From NCBI GenBank assembly GCA_964579245.1, contig CAZOFY010000001.1, positions 1 to 64,000 on the forward strand: DNA of 64,000 bases, in the 5' to 3' direction. Both the position numbers and the translations under genes were made by a program. Shown one piece after another: positions 8,595 through 16,669 of this stretch (its first letter is position 1; each line of letters begins with the position of its first letter). The notes under the pieces are model-generated. The model was not told the origin of the DNA. It saw nothing but the letters and a program-made list of their open reading frames with translations, and searched no databases. The stretch comes from Firm-13 sp964579245 (lineage in GTDB: Bacteria; Bacillota; Clostridia; Saccharofermentanales; Saccharofermentanaceae).

Positions 8595-9070
8595 ATGTTT
8601 TGCGCAAGAGTGAGACAGAGAGCCAGGTTATCGCCATGGATGAGACACTCAGGGACGTAGAGTCGGACACGGAAATGTCGAATTACGAGAGGATTCGAGT
8701 GATTGAGGCAGAGCTGTCCGCATATCGTCGGGGGGCAATCCGAATGCGGGTCGATTTCGAGAAGAACATGATTTTCTGGAATGACAGCCGCCAATGGAAC
8801 AATAATTTCTTTCGCTCAGTGCCTCCAAATCGAATGGAACAGCTTCTGCGCGACATCCCTTCCACACACCTGCTCGAGTGGAGAACAGGGGAAAGCTGCG
8901 GCGACGCGGATACATATCCATCCTGCCTTCCGTCCAGCTGGCAGGTCACCGTCTATTTAGAAGGCGAAGCCACGATGAAGTTCATCGGACAGGACTGCTA
9001 CCCCAAGGACTGGAAAAGGTTTCGGGAGCTCCTCGAGGGTGTGGCGAGAATACCATTCTGTCTTCGATGA
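8591..9070 (+). CDS. hypothetical protein, coupled to the propeller gene
   Basis: I do not recognise this 159-residue protein. It is soluble and acidic in its first 35 residues, with a predicted helical stretch (YERIRVIEAELSAYRRG) followed by a mixed region rich in Trp and Arg. The start overlaps the stop of the propeller gene by 4 bases, implying coupled translation and perhaps a shared process. A clear terminator follows 26 nt after the stop, so the pair ends a transcription unit. Confidence 0.7.
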   Translation: MNVLRKSETESQVIAMDETLRDVESDTEMSNYERIRVIEAELSAYRRGAIRMRVDFEKNMIFWNDSRQWNNNFFRSVPPNRMEQLLRDIPSTHLLEWRTGESCGDADTYPSCLPSSWQVTVYLEGEATMKFIGQDCYPKDWKRFRELLEGVARIPFCLR

Positions 9071-9095
9071 TCCTGGAGGATCAATAAGCGCATTT

Positions 9096-9122
9096 GCTCG
9101 ACCTGTGCCGGTCGAGCTTTTT
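9096..9122 (+). terminator. intrinsic terminator
   Basis: A perfect 8-bp stem, GCTCGACC/GGTCGAGC, with a 6-nt loop is followed by five Ts. It closes the unit containing the propeller and hypothetical genes. Confidence 0.9.
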
Positions 9123-9126
9123 CATG

Positions 9127-9155
9127 TTCTCGGAAAAAGTTTTTTCTGTTATAAT
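9127..9155 (+). promoter_or_regulatory. extended -10 promoter
   Basis: TATAAT at 9150-9155 is preceded by TGT (extended -10). A weak -35, TTCTCG, lies 17 nt upstream at 9127-9132. It sits between the terminator and the next gene and should start the unit at 9188. Confidence 0.6.
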
Positions 9156-9187
9156 AAAGAACGTTTATACTTTTGGAGGATAAGATA

Positions 9188-9790
9188 TTGGACTATCTTG
9201 AGGGGCTTTTTCTGGGAACACTATGGAGTGACACCGATTTCGAGAATCGGCGTCATTTCGGGTTGTTTTTTCTATATGGTTTCTTAGTCGCCGGTCTGGT
9301 CATTTTTTCCTTCCTGACGGGGAAGCTTACCTGGCTGCTGTCAGATATGCAGATCCCGAAGCTGGTCATTCTTATGGCACTGTTCCTCGCGTCCCCCTTT
9401 ATGCATTTTCGTTATTACCGGTTTCCGCTTTGGGCGAAGATACCGGTCCTGCTCGCGGGGGCGTTCAAGTATGTCTGCGCCACCTTTCTGATGACTACGT
9501 TTGTCATGCCGTATACGAAGATCACCTTTCCCGAGCTCCAGGAAAATATGATCGGATTTTTGAATCAAACATTGGAGACCGCGACCGAGAGGTTTTCGGA
9601 AGCGGCCGGTACCTTTTCAACCGTGCTTGGTGTCATTACCGGCGGTATATATGTTATGTTTCTTTTTCTGTTTTCTGCGGCTCTCGCCATCCTGATCCCT
9701 GGCACACTGATGATCCTCATGCGATTGCTCCAACATGGCTATGACAAGCTTGTTGCTACCTTTATCCTGGGAAATGCAATCGACAGATAA
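9188..9790 (+). CDS. integral membrane protein of unknown function
   Basis: This protein of about 200 residues has four strongly hydrophobic segments, near residues 24-45, 53-72, 82-106 and 152-178. No motif allows naming. I start it at the TTG at 9188, which lies 7-8 nt after a GGAGG site; the TTG at 9173 overlaps that ribosome site and cannot be the start. A uridine-kinase-like gene follows 24 nt later, probably on the same message. Confidence 0.75.
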   Translation: MDYLEGLFLGTLWSDTDFENRRHFGLFFLYGFLVAGLVIFSFLTGKLTWLLSDMQIPKLVILMALFLASPFMHFRYYRFPLWAKIPVLLAGAFKYVCATFLMTTFVMPYTKITFPELQENMIGFLNQTLETATERFSEAAGTFSTVLGVITGGIYVMFLFLFSAALAILIPGTLMILMRLLQHGYDKLVATFILGNAIDR

Positions 9791-9814
9791 TCAAGCCTTC
9801 AAGGAGTACGGATT

Positions 9815-10816
9815 ATGGCAATCTTAGAAAATAGAATCACGCTCTCGCTGGAGGAACTTGAGAATCAACTCGGCGAGAAGAAGCTTCCGCAATTTATAGA
9901 CAGTACCGAGCTTGCCTTTGTTCAGAGGACCGAACAGATTGCGGACTTCATTGAGACGCATCCATTGGTCAGGGCGGTTTTTGTCTCCGGCCCCACATCT
10001 TCCGGTAAGACCACCTTCACGGATCGTCTGGTCTCAAGCCTTGAGGCTAGGGGGCGGCATGCTCTGCGTCTTTCTTTGGATGACTACTACAACGTCTGTG
10101 ATCTTCACTTTGATAAGGACGGGCGCCCGGATTATGAGACGATCGAGACAATCGATACCGAGCTCGCTTCAGAGAATCTCAAGAGCCTTCTGGCCGGGAA
10201 CCCCACCTTTCTGCCGGAATTCGATTTTTCGACCCGTATGCGAAAGCCTGATTCGTCGAGGCAAACGCAGTTGAATAGTAGCGGATTTGTACTGGTGGAG
10301 GGGCTCCACGGACTTTCGCATGAAATATTCGGCAGCATTCCCAAGGAGAACCGGATCGGCATTTTTATCATGCCCTGGGGTGAGGTCGTGGCAGATCGAA
10401 GGCTGATCGAGACGCAGGAAATCCGCCTTCTGCGCCGGATTATTCGCGATGTCCGTCATCGGGGGGCCCATGCGCTTGCGACGATTGATTACTGGCCGAT
10501 GATTGCTTCGTCCGAGCAGCTCTATTTTTCGGAATATTTAGCCGAAGCAGATTATTATGTCAACTCCTTTCTCACGTACGAGAGCATGGTCGTGGCTCCG
10601 TTGGCGTTGGCTGACTTACGCGAGGCGTTAAATCTCTATGACCGCGACGCTCTGCCGCCCTCCGTTTTTCTTTCGAAATTCTCGGCGCACAAGGAATTTG
10701 CCGATTTGCCGCGTGCGATGGCATGGGCCAGGCAGCTTGCGTTTGACTTGGCCAGAATACCTGCCGTTCCGAAGACGGTCGTGCCTCCGAGATCCATATT
10801 GAACGAATTTATCTGA
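9815..10816 (+). CDS. uridine kinase-like nucleoside kinase
   Basis: This 333-residue protein is in the uridine kinase/phosphoribulokinase P-loop family. The Walker A region VSGPTSSGKTTF is near residue 58, followed by LSLDDYYN, which positions the catalytic Asp. Clostridia often carry a longer nucleoside kinase of about 550 residues with N-terminal TGS and tRNA-synthetase-like domains. This one corresponds to the kinase part with only about 50 residues ahead of it. The substrate (uridine/cytidine or another nucleoside) cannot be settled from sequence. Confidence 0.85.
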   Translation: MAILENRITLSLEELENQLGEKKLPQFIDSTELAFVQRTEQIADFIETHPLVRAVFVSGPTSSGKTTFTDRLVSSLEARGRHALRLSLDDYYNVCDLHFDKDGRPDYETIETIDTELASENLKSLLAGNPTFLPEFDFSTRMRKPDSSRQTQLNSSGFVLVEGLHGLSHEIFGSIPKENRIGIFIMPWGEVVADRRLIETQEIRLLRRIIRDVRHRGAHALATIDYWPMIASSEQLYFSEYLAEADYYVNSFLTYESMVVAPLALADLREALNLYDRDALPPSVFLSKFSAHKEFADLPRAMAWARQLAFDLARIPAVPKTVVPPRSILNEFI

Positions 10817-10841
10817 CTTCTGATAGAAAGGGGCGAAGACT

Positions 10842-11834
10842 ATGCCGATACGTATCCAGAATAATTTACCGGCGACGGAAATTCTCGAAAAGGAGAACAT
10901 CTTCGTCATGCCAGAGGATCGGGCTTTTCGACAAGATATCCGGCCGCTAAGAATCCTGATACTGAATCTCATGCCTACCAAGATTATAACGGAGACACAG
11001 TTACTTCGCGTTTTGTCGAACACTCCGATTCAGGTCGACATCGACTTGATTTATACAGAAACGTATGTGCCCAGGAATACGGCAAATGAGCATCTGACGA
11101 AGTTCTATGAGACGTTTTCGGATGTACGAGACCGTTTCTATGACGGCATGATCATCACGGGAGCTCCGATCGAGAACCTGGAGTTTGAAGAGGTCTCTTA
11201 CTGGGCTGAGCTATGTGAGATCATGGAGTGGTCAAGCTCGCATGTGTATTCGACTCTTCATATCTGCTGGGGAGCTCAGGCCGGTTTATACTACCATTAC
11301 GGCATCCCGAAGTATCCTCTACCGAAGAAGACCTTCGGTATATTCGCGCACAGCATGACATATACAAAGCCGGTAAAGTTATTTCGTGGATTTGACGACA
11401 CGTTTCAGATCCCGCATTCCCGCTATACTGAGGTCCGCAGGGAGGACATTTCTGCTTGTCCGCTTCTTCGCATCTTATCCGAGTCGAATGAGAGCGGTGT
11501 CTATGCGGTTTCCGATTTGACAGGAAGACGTATTTTTCTGACGGGACATTCCGAATACGACAGACATACCCTGAGAGATGAATATGTTCGTGATCGCGAC
11601 AAAGGCCTACCGATCGATGTTCCGAAGAACTATTTTCCCGGGAATGATCCGGAGCGGGAGCCGATTTTATCCTGGCGCTCGAGTGCGACGCTGCTTTTCA
11701 CCAATTGGCTGAATTATTACGTCTATCAAGAGACTCCGTTTGATCTGACGACGATGAAGAACGCACGCGAGGAGAAGCCGGACCTGGAGGCTGCCGACCG
11801 ACAGGAGACGGCCGTTCCCTCTTTTCCCGAATAA
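10842..11834 (+). CDS. metA: homoserine O-acetyltransferase (MetA family)
   Basis: MetA activates homoserine for methionine synthesis. The 330-residue protein matches the family end to end, with the opening MPIRIQNNLPA, catalytic Cys142 in TLHICWGAQAG and the later His/Glu pair in the GHSEYD region. Residue 111 is Glu (GAPIENLEF). Work on this family ties Glu111 to acetyl-CoA use and Gly111 to succinyl-CoA, so the enzyme should be the acetyl type despite the MetA name. No other methionine gene is adjacent, and I see no S-box or T-box leader in the 25 nt upstream. Confidence 0.95.
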   Translation: MPIRIQNNLPATEILEKENIFVMPEDRAFRQDIRPLRILILNLMPTKIITETQLLRVLSNTPIQVDIDLIYTETYVPRNTANEHLTKFYETFSDVRDRFYDGMIITGAPIENLEFEEVSYWAELCEIMEWSSSHVYSTLHICWGAQAGLYYHYGIPKYPLPKKTFGIFAHSMTYTKPVKLFRGFDDTFQIPHSRYTEVRREDISACPLLRILSESNESGVYAVSDLTGRRIFLTGHSEYDRHTLRDEYVRDRDKGLPIDVPKNYFPGNDPEREPILSWRSSATLLFTNWLNYYVYQETPFDLTTMKNAREEKPDLEAADRQETAVPSFPE

Positions 11835-11867
11835 GCAGGTCTGTTTTTCGTACATGTCGGACTGTGG

Positions 11868-11873
11868 TATACT
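11868..11873 (+). promoter_or_regulatory. extended -10 promoter for nnrD-alr
   Basis: TGG-TATACT gives a near-consensus extended -10 about 58 nt ahead of the nnrD start. The -35 is weak (TTTTCG at a 17-nt spacing). Confidence 0.45.
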
Positions 11874-11931
11874 ATATTTGCACTTTTCTCTGATTATCAA
11901 GGAACAAAGCAGACGCTTTCGGAGATGAAGA

Positions 11932-12864
11932 ATGTCCAGTGTTTTTTCCGATACACCGCATAGGATGAGCCCGCCGGTTGATAATTCTGCCCGGTATCTT
12001 GACGAGAGCCTTGTTTCGAGACTTGCGCCGGTAAGACCGAAGGATGGACATAAAGGCACGTTTGGCAGGATCCTGATCTGGGCCGGCTCGGAGGGCATGA
12101 CGGGTGCGGCTTACATGTGTGCGATGGCGGCTTTGCGAAGCGGGGTCGGCCTGGTACACATGATGGTTCCCGAGAATCTGATTATGCCGATGTTTTTGTC
12201 GATCCCTCAGGCAATCACTCACAAGATCCCGCAGACCCCCGAAGGGATTATTCGGGTTCTGTCGTCCCTTCTGCCGATGGTTGATGCTTGCGTTGTAGGA
12301 CCCGGTCTGCCGATTCACGATTCTTGTGTGACCGAGGGCCTTGTCTACGCAGCGAAGAACGCGAAGAATCTAGTCGTTGACGCGGGAGCTCTCACGGTTA
12401 TCGCTTCCGCTCGGGACGTGTTCTCCGACGTGTTTTCCGGAAGGCTGGAGGACGGACTTTCTCCGGCGGTATTCACGCCACATCCCGGTGAATTCCTGAG
12501 ACTGGTACCGGATTGGGACACGGCAGACCGTGTACCCGGTGCGTCTGCCTTTGCCCGTAACTGGCGAGTGGTCACCGTCCTGAAGGGTCATCAGACTGTG
12601 ATTTGCACGCCGGACAGTGCGTGCTACCTCAATTCCACCGGCAACGACGGCCTGGCGAAGGGCGGTTCCGGAGATGTGCTTTGCGGTATGATCGGCAGTT
12701 TCTGTGCGCAAGGTTTGTCACCGGTAGACGCTGCCTGCGCAGGTGTTTATTTACATGGTATGTCAGGAGACTTCGCCGCTTCGGCGCTGGGCAAGAGATA
12801 TATGCAGCCAACGGATCTGTTTTCGTTTTTCACGGAGGCGTTTTCGCATTGCAGATGGGAGTAG
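11932..12864 (+). CDS. nnrD: ADP/ATP-dependent (S)-NAD(P)H-hydrate dehydratase
   Basis: NnrD repairs hydrated NAD(P)H. The 310-residue protein is a ribokinase-fold YjeF C-terminal domain. It shows the glycine-rich start GTFGRILIWAGSEGMTGAA, VVGPGLP, HPGEF and the family active-site stretch GLAKGGSGDVLCGMIG. The NnrE epimerase domain that is fused to it in E. coli is absent. Pairing with alr downstream is a common Firmicute arrangement. Its 3' end overlaps the alr start by 10 bases. Confidence 0.94.
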   Translation: MSSVFSDTPHRMSPPVDNSARYLDESLVSRLAPVRPKDGHKGTFGRILIWAGSEGMTGAAYMCAMAALRSGVGLVHMMVPENLIMPMFLSIPQAITHKIPQTPEGIIRVLSSLLPMVDACVVGPGLPIHDSCVTEGLVYAAKNAKNLVVDAGALTVIASARDVFSDVFSGRLEDGLSPAVFTPHPGEFLRLVPDWDTADRVPGASAFARNWRVVTVLKGHQTVICTPDSACYLNSTGNDGLAKGGSGDVLCGMIGSFCAQGLSPVDAACAGVYLHGMSGDFAASALGKRYMQPTDLFSFFTEAFSHCRWE

Positions 12865-14078
12865 AATCAGCTTTGGACGGATTTCAGAACAGAACACATG
12901 CCTTTCCGACTCGTTCATGGGCGGAAATCGATCTGGATATTTTAGCTTCAAACACAAGAGAGATTCGCAGAATCACAGCTCCGGGAGCAGAGGTCATGGC
13001 GATCGTCAAGGCCGACGCGTACGGACACGGAGCAATCCAGACTGCTAAAACGTTTCTGGAAAACGGAGCGACCAGACTCGGTGTATCCATGCTCGATGAG
13101 GGGATTGAGCTGCGCAGGAACGGCATCGATGCTCCAATCCTGCTGTTGGGGCACACAGACCCGCGTCGCGTCTCGGAAATCATATCGTACGATATTACAC
13201 AGACCGTCTATACGGAATCTCTGGCTCAGGCGCTTTCAGCTCAGGCTGTTCTGGATAAGAAGAAGGCGGCAATACACATCAAGATCGATACCGGAATGGG
13301 GCGTATCGGTTATCAAACGGGAATGGATTCTGTTGAAGAGATCATAAGAATATCCGAGCTTCCCGGCATTTATGCAGAGGGAGTGTTCACACACATGGCC
13401 ACATCGGATGATCCGGATGATTCCTACGCCCGGCTCCAATACGCCCGCTTTCTGTCGGTCCTTTCAACGCTTAAGAAACGAGGACTTGATGTCCCGGTGC
13501 GGCATGTCTGTAACAGCGGCGGGATTCTGCAGTTTCCCGAAATGCACATGAATATGGTGCGTGCGGGCCTCATCCTTTATGGAATGTGGCCGCAGGGTTG
13601 CCCCGGAGCTTATACCGATATCGAGCTGAATCCAGCCATGACGTTGAAGTCGAACATTATACATGTAAAGTCTCTTGCGGAAGGCCAATCCATCAGCTAC
13701 GGACGCCGGTTCTTCACAGGCAGGGAGAGCGTCATCGCGACAATTCCAATCGGCTATGCCGACGGATACTCCCGCCGTTTGTCGAACAAGGCACAGGTCC
13801 TCCTTTCCGGAGAGCGTGCTTCGGTCGTCGGCAATGTCTGCATGGATATGTGTATGATCGACGTAACAAATTTCGAAAAACAGCCTCAAATCGGCGATGA
13901 AGTTGTACTTTTTGGTACACAAATGGTTAAAAATCAAAAATTCTGTCTTCCGGTAGATGAAATTTCTGATATTTTAGATACAATCAATTACGAAATTACT
14001 TGTCTCGTTGGGAAGCGAGTACCACGCGTCTATTTAAAAGATGGACAGATCGTGCACATGCACAGTTGTATTTGGTAA
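12855..14078 (+). CDS. alr: alanine racemase
   Basis: Alr makes D-alanine for peptidoglycan and teichoic acid. The protein is about 407 residues. The PLP lysine lies in VKADAYGHGA (Lys52 from the chosen start), and the C-terminal domain has the conserved IPIGYADGYSRR and GNVCMDMCMIDVT stretches. The ATG at 12855 overlaps the end of nnrD by 10 bases. A much longer in-frame reading to 12603 lies wholly over nnrD and is an artefact. The last 45 codons are noticeably more AT-rich than the rest, but no break is visible. Confidence 0.95.
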   Translation: MGVESALDGFQNRTHAFPTRSWAEIDLDILASNTREIRRITAPGAEVMAIVKADAYGHGAIQTAKTFLENGATRLGVSMLDEGIELRRNGIDAPILLLGHTDPRRVSEIISYDITQTVYTESLAQALSAQAVLDKKKAAIHIKIDTGMGRIGYQTGMDSVEEIIRISELPGIYAEGVFTHMATSDDPDDSYARLQYARFLSVLSTLKKRGLDVPVRHVCNSGGILQFPEMHMNMVRAGLILYGMWPQGCPGAYTDIELNPAMTLKSNIIHVKSLAEGQSISYGRRFFTGRESVIATIPIGYADGYSRRLSNKAQVLLSGERASVVGNVCMDMCMIDVTNFEKQPQIGDEVVLFGTQMVKNQKFCLPVDEISDILDTINYEITCLVGKRVPRVYLKDGQIVHMHSCIW

Positions 14079-14121
14079 CGAAATCACGGCTTGACCGGTT
14101 CGATCATGAAAGGGGAACAAT

Positions 14122-14964
14122 ATGGACAAAGACACAGAGAAGACACTGAAAATCTATGCCGCGAAAATGCGCAAGCTCATCATCGACGGTATTTTCCGGG
14201 CGCAATCGGGACATCCCGGAGGATCGCTTTCCTGTACGGATATTCTGACATATTTATACAGTGAGAAGATGAACGTGGATCCGAAGAATCCGACGGATCC
14301 GAACAGAGACCGCTTCGTGCTCTCGAAGGGTCACTGCGCACCTGCTCTTTATTCCGCACTCGGACTTCGCGGCTTTTTTCCCGCAGAGCAGGTGGCAACG
14401 CTTCGTTCCTGCGGATCTATCATGCAGGGTCATCCTTGCATGACACATATTCCCGGAGTTGACATGTCCACCGGTTCACTCGGACAGGGAATAGCGGCTG
14501 CCGTTGGAATGGCCATGGCAGGCAAGCTCGACAACAAATCATATCGTGTGTATTCAATCCTCGGAGACGGTGAGCTTCAGGAGGGCGAAGTATGGGAAGC
14601 CTTCATGGCCGCTGCTCACTACAAGCTCGACAATCTGACAGCATTTATCGATAACAACGGTCTGCAGATTGACGGACCGAATGATGAGGTCATGAGCCTT
14701 GGTTCGATTCCGAATAAACTGAAGGCTTTCGGTTGGCATGTTGTCGAGATCGACGGGCATGATTTTTCCGAAATCGAGGCGGCCGTTGCAGAAGCTGAGA
14801 CGGTCAAGGGACAGCCGACCGTCGTGATTTCGAAGACGCACAAGGGTATGGGTGTCTCCTTTATGAAGGATCAGGCCGGCTGGCACGGAGCTGCTCCGAA
14901 CAAGGAGCAGTATGAGCAGGCTATGACAGAGTTGAACGCGGCACTTACCGCATTGGAGGGTTGA
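14122..14964 (+). CDS. tktA: transketolase, N-terminal subunit
   Basis: This 280-residue subunit carries the thiamine diphosphate-binding half of a split transketolase. The TPP motif runs from GDGELQEGEVWE to IDNN, and the N-terminal SGHPGGSLS is conserved. The partner follows after 3 nt. Split two-gene transketolases are common in Clostridia and archaea. The role is non-oxidative pentose phosphate interconversion, needed for ribose and erythrose-4-phosphate. The start has an AAAGGGGA site. Confidence 0.95.
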   Translation: MDKDTEKTLKIYAAKMRKLIIDGIFRAQSGHPGGSLSCTDILTYLYSEKMNVDPKNPTDPNRDRFVLSKGHCAPALYSALGLRGFFPAEQVATLRSCGSIMQGHPCMTHIPGVDMSTGSLGQGIAAAVGMAMAGKLDNKSYRVYSILGDGELQEGEVWEAFMAAAHYKLDNLTAFIDNNGLQIDGPNDEVMSLGSIPNKLKAFGWHVVEIDGHDFSEIEAAVAEAETVKGQPTVVISKTHKGMGVSFMKDQAGWHGAAPNKEQYEQAMTELNAALTALEG

Positions 14965-14967
14965 TTT

Positions 14968-15909
14968 ATGGGAAAAATGGCTACCAGAGAAGCATACGGC
15001 AAAGCACTCGCCGAGTTTGGCACAGATCCGCGCATCGTCGTTTTTGACGCCGATCTTTCGAAGTCCACATACACAATTACTTTTAAGAAGGTTTTCCCTG
15101 AAAGACATTTCAATATGGGTATTGCCGAGGGCAACATGATGTCGACGGCAGCCGGTATGTCAACCTGCGGCAAGGTCTGCTTTGCTTCCACCTTTGCTAT
15201 TTTTGCCGCGGAGCGTGCTCTTGAGCAGGTAAGAAATTCCATCTGCTACCCGAATCTGAACGTCAAGGTCTGTGCTACGCACGCCGGCATCACCGTCGGA
15301 GAAGACGGCGCCTCTCATCAGTGTGTCGAGGACCTTTCCATCATGCGCTCCATTCCCGGGATGACGGTTGTTCAGCCCTGCGACGGTGCTTCGACCCGTG
15401 CTGCGATCCGTGCCGCCATTGACACAGCAGGCCCGTTCTACGTGCGCCTTGGCCGTCTCGCGGTCGAAGATGTCTACGGAGCATATGGTGATGAGATTCC
15501 TTTCCAGGTTGGAAAGGGCAATCAGCTGACGGACGGCCAAGATGTGACGATTATCGCGACAGGTCTGATGGTCCAGCAGAGCCTCGAAGCAGCCAAGCTT
15601 CTGGCTGATGAAGGCATCCGGGCACGAGTAATCGATATGCATACGATCAAGCCGATTGACAAGGAGATCATCATAAAGGCCTCCAAGGAGACCGGAGCAA
15701 TCGTGACGGCGGAAGAGAATAATATCCTGGGTGGCCTTGGCGGAGCTGTCGCAGAAGTTCTTTCTGAGAATGCTCCCTGCATTCTGCGTCGCGTCGGAAT
15801 CAAGGATGTCTTCGGACAGTCCGGTAAGCCGGTTGACCTGATTGCCCATTACGGACTTACACCCGCAGACGTCGCAAATGCGGCACGCGAGGCGATCGCG
15901 GCGAAGTAA
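14968..15909 (+). CDS. tktB: transketolase, C-terminal subunit
   Basis: This 313-residue subunit has the pyrimidine-binding and C-terminal transketolase domains, with conserved MGIAEGNMMSTAAG, CATHAGITVGEDGASHQ, FYVRLGR and ATGLMVQQSLEAA. It partners the preceding gene, which is 3 nt away. A strong intrinsic terminator follows, and an interspersed RNA-like element begins directly after that terminator's T-tract. Confidence 0.95.
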   Translation: MGKMATREAYGKALAEFGTDPRIVVFDADLSKSTYTITFKKVFPERHFNMGIAEGNMMSTAAGMSTCGKVCFASTFAIFAAERALEQVRNSICYPNLNVKVCATHAGITVGEDGASHQCVEDLSIMRSIPGMTVVQPCDGASTRAAIRAAIDTAGPFYVRLGRLAVEDVYGAYGDEIPFQVGKGNQLTDGQDVTIIATGLMVQQSLEAAKLLADEGIRARVIDMHTIKPIDKEIIIKASKETGAIVTAEENNILGGLGGAVAEVLSENAPCILRRVGIKDVFGQSGKPVDLIAHYGLTPADVANAAREAIAAK

Positions 15910-15930
15910 GGATCTTTATTGAACAAAGAA

Positions 15931-15970
15931 AACCCGGAATTTCTTTACAAAAGAAGCTCCGGGTTTTTTT
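15931..15970 (+). terminator. intrinsic terminator of the transketolase unit
   Basis: The stem AACCCGGA/TCCGGGTT is extended by an inner TTCTT/AAGAA and ends in seven Ts (15964-15970). The first base after the T-tract is also the first base that matches between element copies A and B. Confidence 0.93.
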
Positions 15971-16651
15971 GACTTTTGTCCGTTGAGCGCCAACGAGCGC
16001 GAAACCAGAAATCACCCTTCGTTATAGAGAAGAGCTGTACTAGCCAATAAGTATAGGAAATGGATACTATACATATTATCTCTCATTGATTACCTACTAA
16101 ATCAGCGAAATCCGACTTTTCGTATGTGCATCAATGAAAAATAATAGCAATATTCGTCAATGATTACCTACTAAATCGCCGAAGCACGGGTTTTTAGTAT
16201 GTGCATCATTGAACAATAAAGAAGTTATTCGCTAATGATTACCTACTAAAAAGTGAAAAACGTCGAATGAGTAGGTATTAGAGCATACGAGGACGAAATA
16301 TCTTGTCAATGAATACCATACGAGAAGTCGATTTTTTGCTTTCCAGTATGTATAACTATGTGATGCCCCTTGTTTTATGTTCATTGAAGCATATCTATAC
16401 TAGCGTCCATAAAAAAGAGTTCAATGACCTTTACGGGCGCAAGTCATACAAGAGACCCTTTACGGGAACAAGCCAAAGCGCAAATTGCTACAGTATTACA
16501 TCGCGCAAGAAGAAGTCACCACGACGAATGCTAAACCGGTAATTACTGTAGACTCTTGGACGAATAGGAAAAGCCAGCGCCTTGAGACGCTGGCAAGTTA
16601 CAAGGGCTTATGGGCCTGGAGCAAACTACTCGTTCGACGGGTGGTTATGAT
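15971..16651 (+). ncRNA. candidate large structured RNA / interspersed element, copy A
   Basis: This stretch has no convincing gene and aligns from end to end with 23208-23935. Four consecutive hairpins start near 16083, 16158, 16232 and 16313. The second pairs CAATGAT (16158-16164) with ATCATTG (16205-16211) and TACTAAA (16169-16175) with TTTAGTA (16193-16199). The third pairs TACCTACT (16240-16247) with AGTAGGTA (16270-16277). Positions 16348-16366 are identical to copy B over 19 nt. The 3' domain holds GCCAGCG/CGCTGGC and a final CTACTCGT/ACGGGTGG stem around a TCG loop. Strand is inferred from the order of the U-rich and hairpin parts. The size and style resemble known large ornate RNAs, but I cannot assign a family. 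Confidence 0.6.
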
Positions 16652-16669
16652 TGTATTGATATGTTTGTT

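Noticed and set aside
10817..10841. S-box (SAM) or T-box control of metA
   Set aside because: Only 25 nt separate metA from the upstream gene, and no leader structure fits there.
12603..12854. 84-codon N-terminal extension of alanine racemase
   Set aside because: It overlaps nnrD in another frame and does not resemble any Alr sequence.
16083..16353. CRISPR array or simple tandem repeat
   Set aside because: The repeated units are degenerate, each is a hairpin with changing loops, and there are no constant-length spacers or cas genes.
15971..16651. Insertion sequence with transposase
   Set aside because: There is no transposase, no inverted terminal repeats and no target duplication visible in either full copy.
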